Positions 1 through 5,314 of a stretch of DNA of 5,314 nucleotides are shown one piece after another. The DNA comes from Chloroflexota bacterium (GTDB lineage: Bacteria; Chloroflexota; Dehalococcoidia; GIF9; UBA5620): positions 1-5,314 of the forward strand of contig JAPLHH010000128.1 in assembly GCA_026389735.1 (NCBI GenBank). Reading direction: 5' to 3'. A model generated the notes under the pieces. That model did no database searches, was not told the origin of the DNA, and saw only the letters and a program-made list of their open reading frames with translations. Both the position numbers and the translations under genes were made by a program. The first letter of the stretch is position 1, and each line of letters opens with the position of its first letter.

Positions 1-20
1 AACGTGTAAAATAAGCTAGT

Positions 21-1661
21 ATGCCCATCAAAGTTTTGGCTCGGGAAGTTATATCCAAGATTGCCGCTGGGGAGGTGGTGGAGAGGCCGGCTTCGGTGGT
101 GAAGGAGCTGGTGGAGAACGCTATGGATGCCAGCGCCACACAGATAGCAGCCGAGGCGCAGGGCGGCGGCATCAGCCTTATCAGGGTTACCGACAACGGC
201 AGCGGTATCCCGGCCACTGATGCGGAGCTCGCCTTTCACCGCTACGCCACCAGCAAGATCGACACGTTAACCGACCTGGAAAAAATCACCACGCTCGGCT
301 TCCGCGGCGAAGCTCTGCCCAGCATAGCTACAGTGGCTGAGGTGGAAATCATGACTAAAGTCGACGGTGAAGCCACCGGCACCTACCTCTACCTCAAGAA
401 CGGCTCAGTAATAAAGCGTGAGAAACGCAGCCGGCCTCAAGGCACCACCATCGCCGTGCGCAACCTTTTCCGCAACTTCCCGGCGCGGCTGAAATTCCTC
501 AAGTCAGCAACTACCGAAAATGGCCACATCGCCAACCTACTAAGCCAGTATGCCCTGGCTTTCCCCGAGGTAAAATTCAATCTTGTCCTCGATGGGCGGC
601 TGACTTTACACACCCCGGGCAATGGCAACCTGCGAGATGTCGTCGCCGAAGTCTACGGCCTTGAAGTAGCCCGACAGATGCTGGAGATAGATGGAGCTGA
701 CCAGGTTCTCAGTGCGGCGGGCCTGGTAAGCCCAGCTTCCCTGGCCCGTTCCAGCCGAGGCTACCTCAGCTTCTTCGTCAACCGCCGCTGGGTGCGGAGC
801 AGTCTGCTAGCTCGAGCCGCCGAAGATGCCTATCAAGGCACGCTCATGACCGGCAAGCACCCTATCGTGGTCTTAAATATCTCTTTACCGCCGCAAGAGA
901 TTGATGTCAACGTCCACCCCACTAAAACAGAAGTAAAATTCCGCAATAGCCAGACAGTCTATGCAGCAGTACAAAAGTCAATAAAGAAGGTGCTGGTTAA
1001 AGCACCACCGCCTAAAATCAAAACTGGCACCCCGTCATTTACCCCGCCACCAAGCTTGTGGACGGCGAAAGGCGCTGAGACACTCACCCTGCCTATACTC
1101 AGGGTGGTGGGACAGTTAGCCAGCAACTACATCATGGCTGAAGGACCCGAAGGGCTTTACCTTATCGACCAGCACGCCGCTCACGAGCGTGTCCTGTTCG
1201 AAAAAATCCTGGCCCAACGCTCCCAGCATAAGATAGAAATTCAAGGACTGCTTGAGCCGGTAAACATAGAATTAAGCCCCAAGCAAGAAGAGGTTTTGAA
1301 AACAAAGGGCGAGCTGCTCACCGAGTTCGGCTTCAACCTCGAGCCCTTTGGAGCAAGGAGCTACCTGCTAAGAGCTGTGCCAGCAATAATGAAGGAGGGA
1401 AACCTGGCCGAAGCGGTGAGGACACTGCTGGACTCTCTGGCCGTTGAAGAAGAGCCATCTAAGCGGGAGGAAAACATAGCTCAATCCGTAGCCTGCCACA
1501 GCGCCGTCAAAGCCGGGAAGTCGCTAACCGCCGAGGAGATGAGGGAACTGATAAAACAGCTGGAACAGACCAAGCAATCTCGAACCTGCCCCCACGGCAG
1601 GCCTACCATGATTCATCTAAGCTCACGCCAGCTGGAAAAAGAATTCGGCAGAACTGGATAG
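21..1661 (+). CDS. mutL: DNA mismatch repair protein MutL, endonuclease type
   Basis: MutL couples mismatch recognition by MutS to strand incision. The 546-residue protein has the full GHKL ATPase N-terminus: IAAGEVVERPASVVKELVEN (residues 14-33, with catalytic E29 and Mg-binding N33), DNGSGI (58-63), TSKI (77-80), GFRGEALPSI (93-102) and DVNVHPTKTEVKF (295-307, including K302). After a short Pro-rich linker (about 325-355), the C-terminal dimerisation/endonuclease domain shows DQHAAHERVLFE (383-394), which fits DQHA(X)2E(X)4E. It also has ACHSAVKAG (491-499) and CPHGRP (523-528). These metal-site motifs are known from nicking MutL proteins of bacteria lacking MutH. QGLLEP (408-413) fits the beta-clamp-binding pattern QXX(L/I)XP at the position known in Bacillus MutL. 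The protein is shorter than the usual 600-odd residues, mainly because of the linker. The start is the family-typical MPI; no clear Shine-Dalgarno is seen in the 20 bases before it. It converges with the flavoprotein gene. Confidence 0.98.
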   Translation: MPIKVLAREVISKIAAGEVVERPASVVKELVENAMDASATQIAAEAQGGGISLIRVTDNGSGIPATDAELAFHRYATSKIDTLTDLEKITTLGFRGEALPSIATVAEVEIMTKVDGEATGTYLYLKNGSVIKREKRSRPQGTTIAVRNLFRNFPARLKFLKSATTENGHIANLLSQYALAFPEVKFNLVLDGRLTLHTPGNGNLRDVVAEVYGLEVARQMLEIDGADQVLSAAGLVSPASLARSSRGYLSFFVNRRWVRSSLLARAAEDAYQGTLMTGKHPIVVLNISLPPQEIDVNVHPTKTEVKFRNSQTVYAAVQKSIKKVLVKAPPPKIKTGTPSFTPPPSLWTAKGAETLTLPILRVVGQLASNYIMAEGPEGLYLIDQHAAHERVLFEKILAQRSQHKIEIQGLLEPVNIELSPKQEEVLKTKGELLTEFGFNLEPFGARSYLLRAVPAIMKEGNLAEAVRTLLDSLAVEEEPSKREENIAQSVACHSAVKAGKSLTAEEMRELIKQLEQTKQSRTCPHGRPTMIHLSSRQLEKEFGRTG

Positions 1662-1679
1662 AAAACTCTTTGCCACCAA

Positions 1680-2795
1680 TCATACCATCCACTCTTTGCC
1701 GGCACGCTCATTCAGATTACACAATGACAAGTCCTGAGAAGCTGGGACCTTCTTGATTTCAGGAATAAACCTGATGCAGTTTTTATTGCAGGAATCACAG
1801 TAGACTATATCCTCGTATCTGCCTTCCTGCGCTTTCCTCGCCCAACTGGGGTCAGCGATGAGCTGACGCCCCAAAGCCACAAAGTCAGCTTTATTCTGGG
1901 AAATAATCTCTGCGGCTAGCTGGGGTGAGTTAATCCGTCCCACAGCTATTACCGAGATGTCTACTTCTTTTTTTATTGCCTCAGCCTGAGAAACATACGT
2001 CCCCATTGGTTGTTTCTTGGAAGGCACAATTTGTCTGGGAAGGCGTCCGAAGGAAACATCTATGCCATCAACTCCAGCTTTTTTCAGAGCCTGAGACAGC
2101 TTGATGCTTTGTTCCAAAGTTATGCCACCTACTACCCCCTCTTCAGCAGACAGCCTCCAGAACAAAGGGTAATCTTTGCCCACAGCCCGCCTGAGTGCTC
2201 TGACGCACTCCAGGGCAAAGGCCATTCTCTTCCCCACGCTGCCACCATATTTATCATTTCGCCTGTTATCCAAAGGGGAGAAAAATCGGTGCAACAGGTA
2301 CCCGTGGGCACCATGAATATTCACAAAATCTAAACCGGCTTCCTTGGCATTAGCCGCGGCAGCAGCAAACTTGCCAATTATGATTCCAATTTCAGCCGCC
2401 TTAAGTTCTCGTGCTTTTTCCACAGGTGAAGGGGCAATCAATTCTCCTTGCACACCACTGAGCCCAGCAGGGAAATGGAAACCGTGCCATAGTTGAATTC
2501 CCAGCTTTGCCCCTGCATCATGAACATCCCTGGCAAGTGATGACAATCCTTGCAAGAATGAAGCCAGAGCTCCATTTTTCCCCCAGGCTTCGTCAGAGGC
2601 TAAAATATCCACCGCGGTAGCCGGCAAGGTAATGGCGCCTACACCTCCTCGGGCTCGCTCAAGGTAAAAAGCCCTGGCCCTATCGTTGCGAAATCCCAGA
2701 CTTAGCTGCATCGGCGCCATGATTATACGGTTTCTGATTTCCAGGCCTTTGATATTAATCGGCGTAAATAAGGCAGCTATATTCTCCTGTGGCAT
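1680..2795 (-). CDS. Short Old Yellow Enzyme-family NADH:flavin oxidoreductase with Fe-S cysteine motif (dienoyl-CoA/enoate reductase-like)
   Basis: This is an FMN-binding TIM-barrel oxidoreductase that probably reduces an activated C=C bond; the substrate is unknown. Numbering from the ATG at 2795 (371 residues), it shows RNRIIMAPM (21-29), QLWH (101-104), the signature HGAHGYL (161-167) followed by FFSPLDNRRNDKYGGS (171-186), and the phosphate-binding ALGRQLIADPSW (307-318). Y166 aligns by motif with the catalytic Tyr of 2,4-dienoyl-CoA reductase. Four cysteines (C333, C336, C340, C359) follow the CX2CX3C...C pattern that holds a 4Fe-4S cluster in dienoyl-CoA reductase and trimethylamine dehydrogenase. 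The C-terminal FAD/NAD(P)H domain of those roughly 650-residue enzymes is absent, and the protein ends 12 residues after the last Cys. An in-frame TTG at 2801, overlapping the upstream TGA, would add two residues. I prefer the ATG, which has AGG six bases before it. It is probably co-translated with the CoA-ligase gene. Family is certain; substrate is not. Confidence 0.93.
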   Translation of the reverse strand: MPQENIAALFTPINIKGLEIRNRIIMAPMQLSLGFRNDRARAFYLERARGGVGAITLPATAVDILASDEAWGKNGALASFLQGLSSLARDVHDAGAKLGIQLWHGFHFPAGLSGVQGELIAPSPVEKARELKAAEIGIIIGKFAAAAANAKEAGLDFVNIHGAHGYLLHRFFSPLDNRRNDKYGGSVGKRMAFALECVRALRRAVGKDYPLFWRLSAEEGVVGGITLEQSIKLSQALKKAGVDGIDVSFGRLPRQIVPSKKQPMGTYVSQAEAIKKEVDISVIAVGRINSPQLAAEIISQNKADFVALGRQLIADPSWARKAQEGRYEDIVYCDSCNKNCIRFIPEIKKVPASQDLSLCNLNERAGKEWMV

Positions 2796-2797
2796 TA

Positions 2798-4231
2798 TCA
2801 ACCTATCCCTTTTTCGTGATAACGCATAAACCGGTCAAGAGCTTTGGCAGCACTATGCACCGAGGAATAAAGAGGAATTCCCGCCTGTTGGCACTTTTGC
2901 TGACAAGCAATGGCTGTTTCCCAGCTTTCAACAGTGGTAAGCTGGTCAATAACTACCACCATCGGTTTGTCGGTCTCATTGTGGACTCTAATCGCGTTAT
3001 CCAGTATGGCAATAGCAAACTCTTTGGGGAAAGAGGGAAATGGCGGATTAATGCCTAAATGTAAATGGAAAACAAAAATATCAATGCCACCATAATCAGC
3101 CAGAGTCTTCATCACGGAGTAGGCCGCTGAAGTATTATAGAATTGACCGCCAAGGTCAACAGGATTGTTAACGCTTAGGCCGGCGGCACCAGTGCTGAGG
3201 AAACTCCTGAGCTTCTGTTGCAATTCCTGAGACAGTTGTGGCAAATCAAGCCCGGCGGAAACATACGCATCAGTAGCCACAACTGCAGCCCCACCACCGA
3301 CATCAATAACACCAAGCCTACGCCCATGATGTACAGGCAAATAAAGGAGGGTAACCAGAATATCGGCTAACTCCTCCAAAGTAGACACAGGAATAACCCC
3401 CGCCTGCCGCAAAAGCCCATCCCATATCCTGGCTGACCCGGCCAGAGCTCCGGTATGAGAAGCCGCTGCCCGTGCCCCAGCCTCAGTGCAGCCGCCTTTC
3501 ATCATTATTACCGGCTTGGCTGCTGCCGCCCTTCTCACGGCTTTACTAAAGCGCCTCCCATCCTTCAATCCCTCAATATAGGCAGCTATGATTTTAGTTT
3601 CAGTGTCACTGGTAAGATACTCCAGCAGGTCGCTCTCATCAACATCAGCAGCGTTGCCGAAGGAGACCACCTTGCTAAAACGAATGCCGCGCTGGGCGGC
3701 GTGCCGGATGAAATAAATGGCGTTGCCACCACTCTGGCAAATAAAAGCCACTGGCCCGCTTTCCGCGGGATAATCGGGGGCAAAAGATAAGCCGGCTTTG
3801 GGACAATAAACTCCCATACAATTAGGGCCGATGAGCCTGATGCCACCCTGCCGAGCTATATTGCAAATCTCCGCCTCCAGCCTTCTGCCTTCTTCTGTGC
3901 CATTTTCACTAAAGCCGGAGGTGAAAAATTGCACTGCCTTCACTCCCTTGGCGGCACAATCCCTAACCAACTGCGGCACCAAAGCCGCTGGAATACAGGA
4001 GATGACGTAGTCAACCGAATCTGGGGTATCTTTGACATCGGCATAGATTTTTAAGCCATGAATCTCGCCGCCCTTCGGGTTAATAGGATAAATCGGGCCG
4101 CCAAACTTGCACTGGATTAAGGCTCTAAGATATGTTCCAGCCATATTCCGGCGGGAACTGCTAGCCGAAACTCCGACTACAGCCACTGATTTGGGATTGA
4201 ACACGCCGTCGAGATCGGCATTACCAGTCAT
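2798..4231 (-). CDS. ADP-forming acyl-CoA synthetase, alpha-subunit type (CoA-binding protein)
   Basis: This belongs to the NDP-forming acyl-CoA synthetase superfamily (ADP-forming acetyl-CoA synthetase, Pat and succinyl-CoA synthetase relatives), which interconverts acyl-CoA + ADP + Pi with acid + ATP + CoA. The 477-residue protein has three parts. A Rossmann CoA-binding domain (about 8-140) has FNPKSVAVVGVSASS near its start and IGPNCMG (134-140) at its end. A succinyl-CoA-ligase-like domain (about 155-295) has FICQSGG (163-169), SFGNAADVDESDLLEYL (190-206) and SHTGALAGS (258-266). A further ligase-type domain runs from about 303 to 470. H259 in SHTGALAG matches the phospho-accepting His of the family. 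The ATP-grasp (beta) domain is missing, so it should need a separate beta subunit, not visible here; a regulatory or non-catalytic role is an alternative. The ATG is preceded by TGAGG at six bases. The stop lies two bases before the ATG of the flavoprotein gene. The substrate acid cannot be read from the sequence. Confidence 0.93.
   Translation of the reverse strand: MTGNADLDGVFNPKSVAVVGVSASSSRRNMAGTYLRALIQCKFGGPIYPINPKGGEIHGLKIYADVKDTPDSVDYVISCIPAALVPQLVRDCAAKGVKAVQFFTSGFSENGTEEGRRLEAEICNIARQGGIRLIGPNCMGVYCPKAGLSFAPDYPAESGPVAFICQSGGNAIYFIRHAAQRGIRFSKVVSFGNAADVDESDLLEYLTSDTETKIIAAYIEGLKDGRRFSKAVRRAAAAKPVIMMKGGCTEAGARAAASHTGALAGSARIWDGLLRQAGVIPVSTLEELADILVTLLYLPVHHGRRLGVIDVGGGAAVVATDAYVSAGLDLPQLSQELQQKLRSFLSTGAAGLSVNNPVDLGGQFYNTSAAYSVMKTLADYGGIDIFVFHLHLGINPPFPSFPKEFAIAILDNAIRVHNETDKPMVVVIDQLTTVESWETAIACQQKCQQAGIPLYSSVHSAAKALDRFMRYHEKGIG
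2802..2810 (-). promoter_or_regulatory. Ribosome-binding site of the flavoprotein gene, inside the end of the CoA-ligase gene
   Basis: On the minus strand AGGGATAGG lies within the last codons of the CoA-ligase gene. Its 3' AGG is six bases from the ATG at 2795, and its AGGG is five bases from the alternative TTG at 2801. The stop codon of the first gene (2800-2798) sits between this site and the ATG. This arrangement suggests translational coupling. It leaves the exact start ambiguous by two codons. Confidence 0.55.
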
Positions 4232-4237
4232 TAACTA

Positions 4238-4242
4238 CCTCA
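4238..4242 (-). promoter_or_regulatory. Ribosome-binding site of the CoA-ligase gene
   Basis: TGAGG on the minus strand lies six bases upstream of the ATG at 4231. It supports this start, which also places the CoA-binding domain at the usual distance from the N-terminus. Confidence 0.6.
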
Positions 4243-4263
4243 GATACTCACATAGATTAAGGC

Positions 4264-4375
4264 TGTCATTGCGCGCTTTTCTCCCCAACTGTCATTGCGA
4301 GCCGAAGGCGTGGCAATCTCACTGTCATAATTCTCCACCGAGATCGCCACGTCGCTGGCGCTCCTCGCGATGACA
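4264..4375. repeat. Degenerate intergenic palindromic repeat (TGTCATTGCGAG...GCAATCTC type) with an extra partial copy
   Basis: The left arm (4290-4320) begins TGTCATTGCGAG and ends GTGGCAATCTC. The right arm (4340-4375) read on the minus strand begins TGTCATCGCGAG and ends GTGGCGATCTC. The outer 12 bases match at 11 of 12 and the inner 11 at 10 of 11. The middles differ (8 versus 13 bases), and the loop is 19 bases (4321-4339). A truncated copy of the end, TGTCATTGCGCG, lies at 4264-4275, and TGTCAT recurs at 4323-4328. From memory, similar palindromes recur between genes of several uncultivated anaerobic bacteria, including Chloroflexota; no coding capacity is seen. It starts 10 bases after the stop of the DUF3786-like gene, so in that transcript it would form a long 3' hairpin. 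No U-tract follows, so it does not look like a standard intrinsic terminator. It occupies most of the gap between the two gene pairs. Confidence 0.8.
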
Positions 4376-4385
4376 ACTGAACGCC

Positions 4386-4799
4386 CTATACTCTATAACA
4401 AACCTCGGGAAGACTTCTCCCCGGATTGCTTTCCTTCACATATCTAAGCATGTGGATGACATAGAGAATGACGAAGCCGGCCAAGTCCTCCCCCTTCATC
4501 AGCTTTATCCTGTCACCAGAGAACAGAACTTTAAGATTGCTGGGGAATTCATCATCGGCACGGTTAAAAACAAAAAAGACCTGCACGCCGGGGAAGATCT
4601 CCTTGCTTATTGCCCAATCCTCACCCGTTCCCAGGGATTCCACCTTGCCGCCGATAAACTCAGCTAACTTAGAAACGTCAGCAACGTATTCTAAGGCTTC
4701 CTTTCTAGTTTTCAGCGCCATATCAATCTGCTTCTGGTGCGGACTTACCGCTCCCTCGATTTCCTGCAAACCAATCAATTTCTTATCCTTAAGCCCCAT
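4386..4799 (-). CDS. Small uncharacterised protein, DUF3786-like
   Basis: This is a 137-residue soluble protein of unknown function, with no signal peptide or convincing membrane segment. The N-terminal half (about 10-55) is helical and charged. The C-terminal half has the pattern IFPGVQVFFVF (68-78), DDEFP (82-86), VLF (91-93) and GEDLAGFVILYVIHML (103-118). By memory this resembles the C-terminal core of DUF3786 proteins (FP...W..DDEFP....LF.......EDLA), which I recall from anaerobes near CO dehydrogenase/acetyl-CoA synthase genes. No metal-binding cysteine cluster is visible; the only Cys is C134. It follows the CooC gene by 24 bases on the same strand and has its own strong ribosome-binding site, so it is likely co-transcribed and may take part in the same maturation process. 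That role is inference from position. The family assignment is moderate; that it is a real gene is well supported by its start signals and context. Confidence 0.85.
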   Translation of the reverse strand: MGLKDKKLIGLQEIEGAVSPHQKQIDMALKTRKEALEYVADVSKLAEFIGGKVESLGTGEDWAISKEIFPGVQVFFVFNRADDEFPSNLKVLFSGDRIKLMKGEDLAGFVILYVIHMLRYVKESNPGRSLPEVCYRV

Positions 4800-4805
4800 T
4801 TGATG

Positions 4806-4812
4806 CCCTCCT
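4806..4812 (-). promoter_or_regulatory. Strong ribosome-binding site of the DUF3786-like gene
   Basis: AGGAGGG on the minus strand sits in the short CooC/DUF3786-like intergenic gap. The AGGAGG core is seven bases from the ATG at 4799. It is the strongest Shine-Dalgarno in the window, and it fixes this start and supports real expression of the small gene. Confidence 0.8.
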
Positions 4813-4823
4813 GCACAAGCGAC

Positions 4824-5314
4824 TCATAGCGCAAGCTTAGAGATTATTTCCTTTGCCCCCTGCCGGAGCGGTGAATTTTCAGGGAGCTCAATTACCGGCT
4901 TACCTTTTATATCCAAATCGGCAAGATTTGGGTCTTCAGGTATGGTAGCGATAAGCTCAAGCCCGAAATCGTTGATAGCCTTTCTTATCTCTTGTGGCAG
5001 ACCGTTCTTAACCCGGTTTACTGCCAGGCACACCTTCCCGACCTTGGTTCTCATTTCCTTAATCAAGTCTTTCATTCTAGCCGCTGTGGTGATACCCCGC
5101 ATGGTTACATCGGAGACAATCAGCAGGAAGTCCACGTCTCGCGTCGTCTGTCGGCTTATATGTTCCATTCCAGCTTCAGAATCGATAACCGTATACTCGT
5201 AATTGTTAGCCAGCCGGTCGATGGAAAGACGCAGCATGTGATTAGCGGCGCAGTAGCACCCCGGGCCCTCAGGCCGCCCCATAGCCAGCAGGTCAACCTT
5301 CGCCGACTCCACCA
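4824..5314 (-). CDS. cooC: CooC-type nickel-insertion ATPase (CO dehydrogenase maturation factor), N-terminus outside window
   Basis: This is a MinD/ParA-class P-loop ATPase that helps insert nickel into the C-cluster of CO dehydrogenase, or the related site of acetyl-CoA synthase. The visible part is about 163 residues of a family of roughly 250. The frame is open through the right edge, so the N-terminus with the Walker A motif is missing, and the GTG at 5312 is an internal Val codon. The diagnostic stretch MGRPEGPGCYCAANHMLR is present. Its CYC (codons at 5250-5258) is the CXC motif that binds metal at the CooC dimer interface. VIDSEAGMEHISR follows (Walker B-like Asp plus the family EAGMEH signature), then VSDVTMRGI, and VNRV, the nucleotide-base contact region. 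Close relatives are the AcsF-type factors of acetyl-CoA synthase, and sequence alone does not decide which enzyme is served. It is the first visible gene of the minus-strand run and is followed after 24 bases by the DUF3786-like gene. Confidence 0.92.
   Translation of the reverse strand, partial: VESAKVDLLAMGRPEGPGCYCAANHMLRLSIDRLANNYEYTVIDSEAGMEHISRQTTRDVDFLLIVSDVTMRGITTAARMKDLIKEMRTKVGKVCLAVNRVKNGLPQEIRKAINDFGLELIATIPEDPNLADLDIKGKPVIELPENSPLRQGAKEIISKLAL

Noticed and set aside
1..20. Regulatory signals or an upstream gene end before mutL.
   Set aside because: Only 20 bases are visible. A TAA occurs but no frame can be assigned, and no clear ribosome-binding site is seen.
1665..1700. Ten-base direct repeat ACTCTTTGCC (1665-1674 and 1691-1700) around the convergent stop codons.
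   Set aside because: It is short, without further similarity on either side, and the second copy is inside coding sequence. It forms no hairpin or U-tract, so I do not call a terminator or attachment site.
4232..4290. Possible promoter for the CoA-ligase gene: ATGACA (4264-4269, minus strand) with TATCTG 17 bases downstream.
   Set aside because: The -35-like box belongs to the repeat end and the -10 matches only three of six bases. The implied start site would also fall within the ribosome-binding site.
4107..4373. Plus-strand open frame of 88 codons across the repeat and the start of the CoA-ligase gene.
   Set aside because: It overlaps the ligase gene antisense and runs through the palindromic repeat, with no recognisable protein motif.
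4468..4803. Plus-strand open frame of 111 codons opposite the DUF3786-like gene.
   Set aside because: The composition is low-complexity and rich in Ser, Pro and Lys. The minus-strand frame has the strong ribosome-binding site, the operon position and the family-like motif.
5310..5312. GTG at the right edge as the start of the CooC gene.
   Set aside because: The frame continues off the window without a stop, and a start here would lack the Walker A region that every CooC needs, so this is an internal Val codon.

Overview
This window carries five protein-coding genes and one intergenic palindromic repeat. It is about 99% accounted for, with no RNA gene, CRISPR array, insertion sequence or phage gene. 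On the plus strand there is a complete DNA mismatch-repair gene, mutL (21-1661). Facing it on the minus strand is a run of four genes, in transcription order: the 3' part of a CooC-type nickel-insertion ATPase (cut by the right edge), a small uncharacterised protein resembling DUF3786 (4386-4799), an ADP-forming acyl-CoA synthetase alpha-type protein (2798-4231), and a short Old Yellow Enzyme-family flavin oxidoreductase that keeps a four-cysteine Fe-S motif (1680-2795).

The minus-strand genes form two tight pairs. CooC and the DUF3786-like gene are 24 bases apart, and the second has a near-perfect Shine-Dalgarno sequence. The CoA-ligase gene and the flavoprotein gene are 2 bases apart; the ribosome-binding site of the second lies inside the end of the first, so they are probably translationally coupled. 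A 154-base gap (4232-4385) separates the pairs. It is largely filled by a degenerate inverted repeat of the type starting TGTCATTGCGAG and ending GCAATCTC, next to extra partial copies of its end. mutL and the flavoprotein gene converge with only 18 bases between their stop codons.

The likely host is an anaerobic bacterium. CooC matures the nickel sites of CO dehydrogenase/acetyl-CoA synthase. ADP-forming CoA ligases and Fe-S enoate/dienoyl-CoA-reductase-like flavoenzymes are typical of strict anaerobes that conserve energy from CoA esters. The gene mix, the endonuclease-type MutL and the repeat type suggest an uncultivated Chloroflexota (Dehalococcoidia-like) lineage. This is inference from memory and not proven by the sequence.

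Functionally, the CooC/DUF3786-like pair points to CO dehydrogenase maturation. The CoA-ligase/OYE pair points to reduction of an unsaturated acid or acyl-CoA coupled to CoA-thioester chemistry. The ATP-grasp beta part that such a ligase needs is not in this window. No clearly new system is evident; the two tightly linked pairs and the repeat are the points most worth following.
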